A stretch of DNA of 64,000 nucleotides from Ipomoea triloba. Taxonomy: Eukaryota; Streptophyta; Magnoliopsida; Solanales; Convolvulaceae. Shown here piece after piece: positions 11,957-22,959 of the stretch. The stretch lies in the NCBI RefSeq assembly GCF_003576645.1, contig NC_044927.1, positions 12,856,215-12,920,214 of the forward strand, written 5' to 3'. How positions within the stretch are numbered: position 1 is the first letter of the stretch; each line of letters starts with the position of its first letter. The notes under the pieces are model-generated. The model saw only the letters and a list, made by a program, of their open reading frames with translations, did not search any database and was not told the origin of the DNA. Position numbers and translations under genes: made by a program.

Positions 11957-12660
11957 CTTCGTAGGATTATGGTTCTAGATAGTAACTCACTAGAGTAAAA
12001 CATTTCTAACAAGTCGCTAGTGCATTAGTCTAGACTCTAGTGAATAGTGATTGAAAAGCATCACTTAAAACTTGTTTCTAACATCATGATGATAGTTTGA
12101 TTCCTGTTACTAATATTTGGTGTTTAATTTTGCATTTGAGTTTGACTCATTGTAGCATGATTGTAAAGTTTGGTGTTGAATCTTGAAACTATATTAACTT
12201 GATTTACCTCCATGAGTTTAGAAATGGATTCATGAGGTCTATGATAGAGTTTGATGACCAAAAAAATACATAAGTTATAAAAAAAATACATAAATTATCA
12301 AAAAAAATCATAACAAAATCTACACTCGCTTACAAATCGTGTGTGAGACAGCAAGAGATACATAAGACCCAGACCGCCGATCGGGGATGAAATCCATGTG
12401 CATTATTACCTTCTCTTTTTTTCTTGTACTCCTCAATTTTGTTGGTAATTATCATTTTGATCTCTCAATGAAGTCACAAATTTTCCACAGGGTTACAAAG
12501 AGGACTTATAGCCAAGAAAGAAAAAAGAAAAAAGAAAAAAAAAAACTTCCGATTTTTTATTTTTTTGTGTGTACATGTAAAAAGATGACTGCTAAAACAC
12601 TAAACAAATATGGACTAAGCAACTCTTATAGCATTTGTCATTAATAAATTGACTTACTCG
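11957..12660. other. Intergenic, no supported feature
   Basis: AT-rich sequence with A-rich tracts (12255-12310 and 12510-12545). An 85-codon frame at 12387-12644 is Lys/Phe-rich and driven by the A tract, so I do not call it. Confidence 0.5.
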
Positions 12661-12669
12661 TATAGTAAT

Positions 12670-13133
12670 GAGTTAATACCCAATATAGTCCTCAACTATA
12701 GTGGTTTTACTCAATTTAGTCCTAAGTGACTTTTTGTACTTTATTTAGTCCTCGACTTTAATGGTTTTACCCACTTTAGTCCTCTATTAAGAATTCTGTT
12801 TGTTGGGTGTTAATAACAAGGTTAACATGGTAATTTCATTTATTTTTTATTTTTTATCAAATTAATTATTAATTATATGTCCTAATTTTTCTCCCTCTTT
12901 GCATAGTGGATACAGTTTCCTCATTCCCTTCCTCAGGCCGTAAAAACATATTGTAGACACATTGACAGATAACTAAATTTCTAAACAAACAATACACTTC
13001 ATTAAAAAATATATATATTTGCATCCAATGTACAAACACCTTCATAATTTAAACAGATTTGAATCCCCTATGAGTTAAATACACATTAAAACATGTTTGA
13101 TCTAACAACCAGTAAGAAATGAGTTAAGTCCAC

Positions 13134-13168
<35 letters not shown>

Positions 13169-13711
13169 CTACTAACAAGAATTTTTTGTGGGTACCGTAT
13201 TTTGGCGTGCATTTGTATCCAATTCTTCGTCTTGAATCCCCCATGGTGTGTTGCTTCCCGTTCGGCTTTTGCTCCCAGTGCCAACAATGGGTAACAGGTT
13301 CAACAATCGTTGGACTGCTTTGCCTTGTGTTTGCTTCTGGTGAGTTTGCTTTGTATTCGCTTTCGGTGAGTTTGTTGTGTGTTTATTGGGTTTGAGGAAG
13401 GGAGGAAGAATTGTATCGGCAGAAGACTGAGAAGAGTTAGGGGGAGGGGGGAATTGTATCTGCGACAGAAGAAGACGGAGAAAAGAGAGAGAAATTAGGC
13501 TATATAATTAATAATTAATTTGATAAAAAAATAAAATAGAAATGAAATTACCATGTTAACCTTGGTATTAACACCCAACAAACAGAATTCTTAACAAAGG
13601 ACTAAAGTGGGTAAAACCATTAAAGTCGAGAACTAAATAGAGTACAAAAAGTCACTTATGACTAAATTGAGTAAAACCACTATAGTCGAGGACTATATTG
13701 AGTATTAACTC
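12670..13711. mobile_element. Mutator-like element, long TIRs, 9-bp TSD
   Basis: Terminal inverted repeats of about 208 bp (12670-12877 and about 13504-13711) begin GAGTTAATAC and are flanked by a perfect 9-bp duplication TATAGTAAT (12661-12669 and 13712-13720). Long TIRs with 9-bp duplications are the signature of Mutator-like elements. The roughly 630-bp interior has no transposase. A 69-codon open frame at 13186-13395 is hydrophobic and unrecognised, and could be captured sequence. The same TIR start recurs near 22564, 29121 and 37526, so this is a family. Confidence 0.9.
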
Positions 13712-13739
13712 TATAGTAATATATCTAAAAACATTATGG

Positions 13740-14280
13740 TAACATAGTTAGCTTATAACTAATTTTGATTTATTTAACCATTATTAGTTGTTTGACTTGG
13801 TTATACTCCGTACTATTTATCGGAGTTGAGCTTTTGTCTTACCAACTTCATTTTTTTTTTTTGTTAAAGAATAATTATATATTCATTCATGAACATATAT
13901 ATTACTTTATCAAAACTAAATAAATAAATAATATAACAAATTCAAGTACAGAGTCACTTTTTTGGAAATAAGGTATACTGTCATAAGGCATTGCCATGTT
14001 TGCTAACATAGTTAGTTTATCAGTCAATTTTAACTTATTTGACCACTATTAGTTGTTTGACTTGGTTAAACAATCAATATTAATGTTTGATTAATTAGTT
14101 TTTTGTAATAACTTATTGCTCCAAAACGCTAAAATTCAAAAAGTTGCTCAAAGCAACTTTTTCGATAAGCTTTTTAAGAAAATCATTTTGCATGTAATCA
14201 GGTATCAGCTAAGAGTTAATTACCAAACATCTTTTTACAATCAACTAATGTTATTAACTAGTCAAACCTAGTAACCCAAC
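13740..14280. repeat. Direct repeat and MITE-like sequence
   Basis: About 64 bp at 13740-13803 (ACATAGTTAGCTTATAACTA onward, ending GTTTGACTTGGTTA) recur in diverged form at 14007-14070. The following stretch to 14280 shares motifs (TTACCAAACA, ATCAACTAATG) with the MITE-like element at 55575-55830. Boundaries are not clear. Confidence 0.4.
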
Positions 14281-14492
14281 ACTCCATGATATATCTCTCA
14301 AGGAACCATGATATAACCCAACACCCCATGAAAGAACTAATTAATCTAAGCTAAGTGTTTAAAAAAAAAATAGAGAGAAAAATCATATTCTTCACTATCT
14401 GGTTATGTGAAAATTAGCACTTAATTTCATAACATGGACCACTACGGGTAGTGACATCGGTGTGCACATGCCGTGTGTGAAAACGGGTTAGC

Positions 14493-14726
14493 TCACACTC
14501 GTGAGGTTGCCAGTGTCCTGAGACGGGCATCGAGACGCGTATGAGGTCGCCCGTGCGCCCACAGTGTTCCACCTTCATTGCTCCGGTTCCTCCACGCGAT
14601 TCCCTTATGAGTTACTCCAAACTGCTTTTTGTCATCTTCAATGAATCTCTCAAATCGCAGTTCAACTAAAAACGCTCCATATTCTTCAATTCCTTTGCTC
14701 TTGAGGATAAGCGAGCCTACAAGCAA
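14493..14726 (-). pseudogene. Unrecognised exon-like fragment
   Basis: On the minus strand a TTTGCTTGTAG acceptor-like sequence precedes an open frame. The first part is well composed, with acidic and aromatic residues (VELRFERFIEDDKKQFGV). The last part, after about 14580, is GC-rich and low in complexity. Local GC content stands out against the AT-rich surroundings. I do not recognise the product. It may be a captured or degenerate gene piece rather than a gene. Confidence 0.3.
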
Positions 14727-14959
14727 ACATTACACAATTAAGCCTCATGTCATGGCTACTTTGTGACAATTTAAGCTTTAAATGGTCTAAGAAATGGGGT
14801 AAAACATATAAACTAATGCACTTATCATCAAGTCAAGTCGAACAGGACCAAACAATAAAAATTCAAGACTAGACCAAGCCACATCTCAAAAGAATATATA
14901 GATTTTTATTTTAATTTTTTTAGATCAAAATTGTTATATTTTATCAAATTTTGTGTGTG

Positions 14960-14983
14960 TACATACATACATACATACATACA

Positions 14984-15034
<51 letters not shown>
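14960..15034. repeat. (ACAT)n(AT)n compound microsatellite
   Basis: About twelve ACAT units run into an AT tract. The surrounding 14740-15240 is AT-rich with nothing else I can support. Confidence 0.95.
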
Positions 15035-15036
<2 letters not shown>

Positions 15037-15249
15037 TATACAAGTTAAAAGTTTATTTAGTTAGATTTTTAATTATAATTATTATTAATCTTTATAACTA
15101 TTATGAATTTTAATTTATAATTTAATAAATAATCATTATCATTATTAAAATAATATTTTATAATAATTTGTAATAAATTTATATTCATAATTTAAAAAAT
15201 AAAAATAAAATAAATAAAATATTTTTGACTTTTAATCAAATAACAAAGT

Positions 15250-15822
15250 GAAAATGGTCAAATAGACGCTCAAACATTACTTAAGAAGTCAATTAGCCCT
15301 AAATTTTTTAAAGTAGCAATTAAACCCATCAATACTATATTTTTGTGCACTGAAGTCAAAAATTGAATAGTGACCTTCTATCACAGGTCACTAGGGCCCC
15401 GACAACCTCCGGCGATATTTTTGACAACAAAAGCAAACGGCGACTAGTGAACTAGCGCGGGTCGCCATGGAAGTTGAGAAAGAATGCGACCTTGGTCGCC
15501 TTCCCAACGGAGAATGCAATCACCATTCTCTTAGGAGGGCGACCAATAGTCTCCTTCTCCGGTGAGTTTCCTTCTCTGTTAATTCAAAGGTGACCGCGCG
15601 ACCGTTCTACGATCGCCGATCGCTTTATTGCCAAAATATCACCGGAGTTGGTTGGAATATTGACGGTAACCTTAGTGACTGGTGATAGTAGGTCACTAAT
15701 CGATTTTTGGACATCATTACATCAAAATAAGATGTTGATTGATTTAATTGCAACCTTAAAAAGTTTAAGGGCCTAATTGACTTTTTAGTTAAAATTCAAG
15801 GGCATATTTAACCTTTTCTACA
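15250..15822. mobile_element. Long-TIR non-autonomous DNA element
   Basis: The left end (GAAAATGGTCAAATAGACGC onward) and the reverse complement of the right end (GAAAAGGTTAAATATGCCC onward) stay similar for about 150 bp, both including GTCAATTAG(C/G)CC and TAGTGACCT. The interior is GC-richer (CGGCGACTAG, GGTCGCC). It resembles the Mutator-like elements elsewhere in the window, but I could not find a matching flanking duplication, so the ends are approximate. Confidence 0.6.
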
Positions 15823-16621
15823 CTTATAATAAGAGCCAATAATGTTAGACCCTTAACTGGAACTAAAAAAATGTTGGTGTAATAGTCTGCTTTAACATAT
15901 TGTACTTTGTGTTCTTCTTATTGTGCAACCTCCAATTAAATTCCTAATATATCCTAATCTTTTATAATTTTACCAAAATTTTCCGTTAAATATAACGGAA
16001 GTTTAACATTAAATTCTTTAGGCAATTTGATTCTTTATTGCAGGTAGTATTCAAACAAATTGGCAATATTCTATAATACAATTCTGTATAGATTCCTAAC
16101 TTAAAATTAGAATATTGAAGTCTTAATAAGATTCTATAATACAATTTTGTATAGATTCCTAACTAAATCATTATTCTACCCAAAACAACAATATATAAAC
16201 CCCTCCCCTTCTCACTGGTATTCACCCAAAAGTTCACCCAAAACTAAACATAACATATTCTGCAACACACCATCTACTTGACATTCTATAGGTATGATTG
16301 TCAAAATATTATCATGATAATTATATTATTTGTATTTGTACTCATAATGATTACAGTTTTTTTTAAATCAATGATGGTATAGTCATTAATTAGTATAACT
16401 TCAATATCGTTATGTAAATATATCTATTATATAATTTGTTCATCTATACTTGTATCCTTGTATGTAATGTTGTGGTTCTCATTATATTCCTCTATAATCT
16501 ACACATTTTAGTTACTCGTAACTCCCTAATCTATGGTTTTTGAATTTATGTTGTGGTTTCCATTATATTATTTCATAACATCCTTTATGAACGTATTTTC
16601 CATGACACAAGGATATTAGTA

Positions 16622-16768
16622 ATGACAAATGCAGTAAAGTTAATTGATATTGACACACAAACTGTGGGCTGGAGTTGTACTGTTCATGTCATTAAGAAAA
16701 ACAAACCGAAAAACGATATTGGAACGCCTGAGGAAAAGTATATGCTCATCGTACTTGATGATGAAACA
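16622..16768 (+). pseudogene. RPA70-like (OB-fold) first exon, truncated
   Basis: An ATG opens 49 codons that include VKLIDIDTQTVGWSCTVHV and end at a GTAAGT donor at 16769. This matches the pattern of plant replication-protein-A-like genes, whose first exon holds the N-terminal strands of an OB fold and closes on an acidic LDDE-type sequence. Plant Helitrons are known to carry RPA-like genes. No downstream exon follows, only AT-rich sequence, a SINE and the Helitron end, so it is a remnant. Assignment rests on a short stretch. Confidence 0.5.
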
Positions 16769-16927
16769 GTAAGTAAATAGTAAAATTTTTCTCCCTTTAT
16801 TATTATTATTATTATTATTTATCATTATTAGTATTATTATTATTATAAAGATGCTCTCATTCACCACCAACATCAATGTAAATGCTATATCTAAATGCAA
16901 GGAACTCGGGTTCAATCAATAGTGTTT

Positions 16928-17058
16928 TTTTTTTTGAATACTACTAACTCTATTACAATGCAGTATCTGTTCATAACTACTTTCTCAACCTATTGAAGCA
17001 CAAGAGTCAGTATTGCCTCCACTGAGGCTCGAACCCACCACCTCCCGTATAAAGGGAA
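16928..17058 (-). mobile_element. tRNA-derived SINE (copy 1, 5'-truncated)
   Basis: An exact 20-bp duplication beginning GGGTTCAATC lies at 16908-16927 and 17059-17078. On the minus strand the body contains GGTTCGAGCC (pol III box B), the family core with GGTTGAGAAAGTAG and GATACTGCATTG, and an A tail (the T run at 16928). Box A is missing. Confidence 0.85.
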
Positions 17059-17378
17059 GGGTTCAATCAATAGTGTTTGATAATAACATTGGAATGTATG
17101 ATATCAATTTACAAACCAACAAATGGTACATCATCTCAAATTTGTTTCTATTTATTTTAGTTGCAATTTAGCTATTTACAATTTCGTTATGTTTTATTAA
17201 AATATATAAGCATCGAGACTATTTCTTTTGATTTTTATTTATTTAGCATTTTTTTCTTTCTCATTATTATATGACTACTTTAAACAATTAAGGAACACTA
17301 ATTTAAAAATACGCACTGGGCATTGGTTTAATCGCGCAACGCGCGTGTGATAACTAGTTTCCTAATAAAAATGACTAT

Positions 17379-18440
17379 ATTATGACTTTTAACTAAACAT
17401 TAAAAAAATTATAAAAAAATAAATCATTTTTTAAAATTTATTATTCATATTTTCAAACCCACACATGGTAAATGTAGGGTAGAAAGTAGAAACCTACAAA
17501 ATCACCACAAAAAAAAAAAGAAGAAAGAAGTGAGGTATAAAATATTCTCAAAAAAAAAAAAAAAGTGAGGTATAAAATAGGGTCACATGGATGTAACAGT
17601 GGTCCAGTAAGTGGCATGCAAATTCCAAAGCAACCGACGACGTGGGTTTCACTCAAATGTAGGACACCATCAATCTCCGCACCGACACCATCTCTGTACC
17701 GACGTCCAGTCTCGTCCATGCTTTTCCACCCATCGTTCCAACGGTTTTCTGCTACCAATTATTGGACCTTGCTCCTCTTTATTATTATTATTTTTTTAAA
17801 TGAAAGCTGGACCCTTTCATTGTTTTCTCAAATTACAACATGTCTGATTGTCTGTCCTTTTTCTTTTAATTAAAAAAAACAAAACATTCATATATAATTC
17901 CACGATTATTCCTTTAATTCTACATTTAATTTCTAAATATTTTTTATATTTAATATGCGTTTTTCAATTTTTGGATATGTTTAATCATTTCAATAAAAAT
18001 TTTAGTAAAAAATAATTAAAATGTATCACATTTCATGTTGAATGAGCAATGCCACTACAACTGGCATAACATTATCTAATTGAATTTTGAAGTATTTAAT
18101 TATAAATAGGTAATGTTAGCTAATTTATAGACATTCAATGAATACGAGTTACATTAGAAGGGAAAAGTACAAGGGAAAAAATCAATTTTGAACTTGAATA
18201 TCTCAATACTTTTTGGGAGAAAATGTAAGTTTCTAAATTGAAAATTTAATGCAAACTGATTGTTTTTCTACAAGAGATTTTGCTTGAATGACCAAATGTG
18301 ATTTAAATAAAAAAAAAGTTAGACATTAAATGCTGTAAAAATAATATTTGAGGAAAAAAATAGAAATTATATAATAGTTATGGGAACAAAAATAAAAAAA
18401 ATAATGTTATATTAAATTATAATTAATTTAAAATTAATTA
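17379..18440. other. AT-rich intergenic sequence
   Basis: A moderately GC-richer stretch at 17580-17760 has open frames on both strands (for example 17453-17758 minus and 17565-17873 plus), none recognised. It may be a relic, but I cannot support a gene. The rest is AT-rich without visible structure. Confidence 0.4.
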
Positions 18441-18447
18441 AATAGCT

Positions 18448-18572
18448 ACAGACTTTGTGGTCAAACGGCATGGAGTGACTCTCCCAAATGGGAAATCATG
18501 GGTTTGATCCTAAGTGGTAGCGATATTGACTGTTGGGCTTCATTAGTAGGTTGAGAAAGTATATATGAATGA
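18448..18572 (+). mobile_element. tRNA-derived SINE (copy 2, diverged)
   Basis: It starts GACTTTGTGGTCAAACGGCA, containing box A, then GGGTTTGATCC as box B about 45 bp later, then the family segment TAGGTTGAGAAAGTA. The most diverged full-body copy in the window. I found no clear target duplication. Confidence 0.65.
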
Positions 18573-19274
18573 CATATTAAATTATTCAATTTTTAATAAT
18601 AGTGAATTAATAAAGTATTAGCGTATCAATTCAAGTTTTACTCACTCGACTATTACACTTTATTAGTTTTTGACCCTTCATTATATTTCATAAGCAATTA
18701 CATTTGCATATAATTTTTTAAAAGTTAACAGTTTTTTTTTTAGTGTGTACTACATAAACTTCATAACTGACCGTTCTTATTAGGAGTTGATGAATTAGAA
18801 ATTTTATGATTACCAAATCAACAGTTCAACCAATTTGGTTGAGGTTGTCTCTTATCATTATTTTTGTATCTGCACACATTTTTGGATAAAATCTCAATAG
18901 TGATAGAGCATATTTTTTTCAAAACTTAAGTACTAATTTGATTAATTTTGATGTCTAAGAGTTAAAAGTAAAAGATAAAACAGTTGAGAGACTAAAAGTA
19001 ATATTAACCCTAAATAAAAATTATACAATAAATTTTGAGGGAATATGAATGCTATATATTCTATAGGGAATGGTGAATGGAACAAACAAAGAATTGAACA
19101 TGAATTGTATTCTATTTTTTGGCTCGCTGGAGTAATAGACCTTAGGAATGCTATTACGATTTACGATGTTTGGTTTTAGTTTGAGGAATATATGAGTGGA
19201 ATATGTTTTTAAAAGACATATGTATACCCATATACAAAATATTATTATTATTATTATTATAATTCCTAAAGAAG
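18573..19274. other. AT-rich intergenic sequence
   Basis: No gene or bounded repeat. A short (ATT)n tract lies near 19240-19260. Confidence 0.45.
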
Positions 19275-19565
19275 GAAAATCACGCACCTTAAGAAGGAAA
19301 ACCACGCACCTAAACCTTTAGACTGATGCACTTAAGTTTCAACAACTAACGCATATTAAGCTCAAAACCACGTACCTTAAGCACAAAAACTACGCACTTT
19401 AAGAAAGAAAAAAACCACGCACCTAAGGCTTTAGACCTACACACTTAAGTTTCAACAACTAACCCATTTTAAGCTCAAATCACACACCTTAAGCACAAAA
19501 ACCATGCACCTTAAGAAGGAAAACCACGCACCTTAAGAAAAAAAATCATGCACCTTAAGTTTGAC
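19275..19565. repeat. Nested tandem repeat built on ACCACGCACCTTAAG
   Basis: Units of 15-20 bp of the form AAAACCACGCACCTTAAG repeat irregularly. A higher-order period of about 120 bp is also visible: TTTAGAC(T/C)...CACTTAAGTTTCAACAACTAAC appears at about 19317-19349 and again near 19431-19463. Spacers are not unique and unit ends vary, so this is not a CRISPR-type array. Confidence 0.8.
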
Positions 19566-20077
19566 CCATATGGAAAATGATCAAATTGTCACCTCGTTTT
19601 TTTTTTAACGTTGTTAATCCTGAATGTTGATTTTGACAAGATCAATAGCGCTCCTTTACCACACAACCACATCCAAGCACCCCACCCGCATTTGAATACG
19701 AATCAAACAACCTCTTTTGTGTCTGAAGCATACTAGCGGAGGCTGCGTGTACTTGTTCTCTTACGTACTATGCAAATTGTTTAACGTCTGATTTTAATTG
19801 AATTATTATATGTTTCGATTAAATTAATGTTAATTATTTTAAATCAAGTAATATTATAGGAAATTGTTACTTCTACTTTCAATTTTTACTTTCTCTCCCA
19901 ATTTTTTTATGGTGACATATTCCTTGAGACTCACACAATAAAGATAACCTATCATTATTTGTCACATCAAGGAGTAAAAGTGAGGGAATAGAAATAGAGA
20001 GTATACATATAATATAACTCAATATTATATGCACCAAACAAAAGGCTTTATATATGCACCATAACCACAATTATAAA
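19566..20077. other. Intergenic, one dispersed-repeat trace
   Basis: The motif GTCACATCAAGGAGTAAAA at about 19961 recurs near 22331, each time 60-100 bp after a TTTTTACTCT/TTTCT-rich segment. The two stretches probably belong to one diverged small element whose ends I cannot place. Confidence 0.4.
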
Positions 20078-20086
20078 TAAATATAT

Positions 20087-21194
20087 GAGAAAATTACACT
20101 TTTGGTCTTGTGACTATAGAGGTCTTGTTAATTTCAGTGCTCGACTTTAAAAACTAACAATTTAGTCCTTTAACTATGCAATTTTTAACACATTTGGTCC
20201 ACCCGGTCAATTGTCGCTGGAAAGTTGTAATTCATTTTAATTTGTTTAATAAGGGGGGCAAATCGGTCATTCCGGATTCTTCCTTTTTTCTTCGTTCTTT
20301 CTTTTTCTTTCTTCGCCGGTGAGCTTCATGGTGGAAATGAAACATGAGTCACTACTATTCACACCAAAACCAAACACTTCAAATTTGTCAATGACAAATT
20401 CTTGAAGATTCCGGACGAGGACTGCCACATGCGCAATCACCAATATTATAAACAAAACACATTCTTTGGAGGTTAATATGCATAGCTAAATATGATTTAT
20501 GATTTAAATAATTTGCGTATTTCTTGAGGCTGTGATGATGTCTTCACTCTTCACCTCCTTTTCCACGAACATAATCGTATATTTTCAAAGAAGTTGAGTC
20601 AGCTTGGAATCCATTAATGGGTGCAAATCTCTACTGTTTCAACTGCTCACGTCGCTCAGAACACTGGTTGTAGTTGCGGTGGCAGAGGAGGACCGATGGT
20701 CGCTGGTTCTTCAAGTAGTACCCAAATATGTTCCAGTCGCGGCACTTTTGCGCCTCATAACGGTTGAGCTGAACCGGCGCAGGAGGAGGAGCTTCTCTTG
20801 TACAGCTTGAACCCTTCTTTCTTGGGAGGTATGTCGCCGTAGAAGGGTCCGGCGGCGGAGGAGAATGGCGGCGAAGACGAATCTGAACTGGAGGGTTTAG
20901 AGGCATTTTTAGAAGTTTCCGATGAGCAACCTGCTTAGGCATTCTTAGCAGTTCTCGGCGGAGACGAATCTGAACTAGCAGCAGACAACCTGCTTTTTAA
21001 AAAAAAAACCTAGAATGACCAATTTACCCCCTTATTAATCAAATTAAAATGATTACAACTTTCCTGCGACAATTGGCCGGGTGGACCAAATGTGTAAAAA
21101 TTGCATAGTTACGGGACTAAATTGTTAGTTTTTAAAGTCAAGCACTGAAATTAACAAGACCCTATAATCACAGGACCAAATGTGTAATTTTCTC
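20087..21194. mobile_element. Pack-MULE with captured ALOG-gene fragment
   Basis: TIRs of roughly 200 bp begin GAGAAAATTACAC and are flanked by a perfect 9-bp duplication TAAATATAT (20078-20086 and 21195-21203). The right TIR is the inverted left one with few changes, including GGTGGACCAAATGTG. No transposase is present. The interior (about 20320-20950) is GC-richer than the TIRs and carries a gene fragment on the minus strand. Confidence 0.88.
20631..20942 (-). pseudogene. ALOG (LSH/OBO) domain N-terminal fragment
   Basis: A 103-codon minus-strand frame has a Pro-rich lead-in followed by NRYEAQKCRDWNIFGYYLKN and QRPS. This matches the conserved start of the plant ALOG domain (consensus of the form RYE-QKRRDWNTF-QYL-NHRPP), found in small nuclear regulators of light response and organ boundaries. 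After QRPS the similarity stops, so the rest of the domain is missing or scrambled. It sits inside a Mutator-like element and is almost certainly captured DNA. The identification rests on about 25 residues but the motif is distinctive. Confidence 0.65.
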
Positions 21195-21203
21195 TAAATA
21201 TAT

Positions 21204-21557
21204 ACTCTCTTCCTCCTAAAATGATGTACATTGTTTAGTTCATATTAATTGCTTTAATATATATGACAAATACAAAATAATTTTTTTGGGATTGTTCTTG
21301 TGTGAATTGAAACTGTCTCACGTGTGGGGAGTAATATTCTTTTAGCAAAAATATAATATTAGTTTTATGAATCAACGAATATTACAATATTAAAAATTAT
21401 TACAATTTTGCGAATTGAGATCAACTACATGTGAATGGATATGATATTACAAAAGTTTTTTTTTTTTAATCAAAATAGTAAGTGAACAATTTATCTATTA
21501 AACACAATACGTTAAAGAGAGAGAGAATTAACAAATTTATATGAATTAAAAACTAAC
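21204..21557. other. AT-rich intergenic sequence
   Basis: No supported feature. Confidence 0.45.
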
Positions 21558-21572
21558 ATATAAACTTCAATA

Positions 21573-21770
21573 GCCAAAGATTTTGTGGTCCAGTGGCATC
21601 AAACCCTTCCCTTTACAATACTGACTCTTTGTGCTTCAATAGGTTGAGAAAGTAGTTATGAACAGATACTGCATTGTAAGGCAATACTGACTCTTTGTGC
21701 TTCAATAGGTTGAGAAAGTAGTTATGAACAGATACTGCATTGTAATAGAGTCAGTATTAAAAAACAAGAA
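21573..21770 (+). mobile_element. tRNA-derived SINE (copy 3, duplicated body)
   Basis: A 15-bp duplication ATATAAACTTCAATA flanks it (21558-21572 and 21771-21785). Box A lies in TTTGTGGTCCAGTGGCATC. The 3' body (CAATACTGACTCTTTGTGC to GCATTGTAA) occurs twice in tandem, which no other copy shows. The tail is AAAAAACAAG. Confidence 0.88.
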
Positions 21771-21785
21771 ATATAAACTTCAATA

Positions 21786-22064
21786 TGAAAAACAAAAAAC
21801 AAATATGATTTACTTATAATGAATCTCGAATGCATTACTAACAGGTCTTGGCCTCAATAATTGTATTTGATAATGTGAAATTTAGAAAATATGAAAACTT
21901 TGGGGCTTCCACGTGATAACGTAATTAAAATTGGAGGAGTAGGTATCTGTCGCCGTCGGTCTCACACCCTCCGATCAGTTTGGGCAGCGCGTAACCAATA
22001 GCCATTTTCATAAAATAATCAGAAGCCGTATGGTCAATTATTCGGTACACATTTTATTATAATC
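21786..22064. other. Intergenic, no supported feature
   Basis: It includes a GC-richer patch at 21940-22000 with no recognisable frame. Confidence 0.4.
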
Positions 22065-22078
22065 AGAAGGAAAATGTT

Positions 22079-22211
22079 TTTTTTTTGAGTAGTGCTGACT
22101 CTATTACAATGTAGTATCTGTTCATAACTACTTTCTCAACCTAATGAAGCACAAAGAGTCAACAGTTTAACCGAGACACCAAATGCCACTAGACCACAAG
22201 GTCTTTTTGGT
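22079..22211 (-). mobile_element. tRNA-derived SINE (copy 4, near full-length)
   Basis: A 14-bp duplication AGAAGGAAAATGTT flanks it (22065-22078 and 22212-22225). On the minus strand it reads AAGACCTTGTGGTCTAGTGG (box A), CGGTTAAACTG (box B position), the core ending GATACTACATTG, and an A tail. It is the best reference copy for the family. Confidence 0.9.
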
Positions 22212-22225
22212 AGAAGGAAAATGTT

Positions 22226-22563
22226 ATGTGTACTATAATTTTTTACTCTTAATTTTTGCTCTCACACACAAAATTTTGTATAGACACTTGTATTGGGACC
22301 TACATAGAAAAAGTAAATTATCAGAGTCCGTCACATCAAGGAGTAAAATTGAGGAAGTAAGATTTGGGAGTACATAAGTAAAACTCTAATCATAATTCAG
22401 GAGGCCCTGCTATTGTCAAACAACAAAAATCAAGGCAAATTCCACCTAACGAATGAGGGCCTGTTTTAAACGGGTATAATTTCTTAGAAGTATTACACTT
22501 TCTTGTAAAAGTATTATTCTAGAGTACAATTTTCCTTATAAGCAATTTTTTAACTTCTATTTT
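22226..22563. other. Intergenic, small dispersed-repeat trace
   Basis: It holds the second occurrence of GTCACATCAAGGAGTAAAA (see 19566-20077). No gene is visible. Confidence 0.4.
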
Positions 22564-22654
22564 GAGTTAATACTCGATTTGGCTGCTTGACTATTAGGAT
22601 TTCAGCACTTTGATCATCGACTATGAAACTTGTCCAATTTCATCCCCAATCACT

Positions 22655-22885
22655 ATTGCAAAAATCGGCCTAGGCGGCCGCCTAGACGCTAGGCGCCCCT
22701 AGGCCGAGGCGAATTGCTCCCTAGGTAGAGGCCTAGGTTGTCGGCAGCCTAGTGCCTAACTCGGCCGAATTCAGCCGAGTTAACTCGTCCAACTCGGTCG
22801 AGTTAGCCGAGTTAACTCGGCCAAGTCAGCCTTAGTAATTTTTTATTATATTTATATTTATTTATTTATATAAATAAGAGAAGTA

Positions 22886-22958
<73 letters not shown>
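22655..22958. mobile_element. GC-rich CCTAGGCG MITE, left part
   Basis: The end is unusually GC-rich and palindromic (GGCCTAGGCGGCCGCCTAG), followed by repeated GAGTTAACTCG motifs and a long TA microsatellite (22890-22955). The same order occurs at 30745-31140. The matching right half (CGCCGCCTAGGCGCTAGGCGCC onward) is displaced to 26740-26810 by the LTR element inserted in the TA tract. Confidence 0.7.

Positions 22959-22959
<1 letters not shown>

Larger units (their letters stand above)
16070..17358 (+). mobile_element. Helitron-like element with an RPA-like exon
   Basis: The 3' end is characteristic: a hairpin CGCGCAACGCGCG, then nine bases including TGTGATAA, then CTAG followed by T (about 17334-17359). 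Helitrons end in a short hairpin plus CTRR and insert before T. The 5' end is uncertain. I place it near 16070, where TCTATAATACAATT starts a segment repeated 62 bp further on, but the preceding base is T rather than the expected A. Inside are a TATA-like ATATATAAACC (about 16191), an RPA-like exon and a SINE. No Rep/helicase is present. Confidence 0.6.

Noticed and set aside
19275..19565. Possible CRISPR-like array
   Set aside because: Repeat units vary in length and sequence, spacers are not unique, and the genome is eukaryotic.
16928..22211. tRNA genes suggested by box A and box B motifs
   Set aside because: No cloverleaf or anticodon arm can be drawn; the motifs belong to a SINE family with A tails and target duplications.
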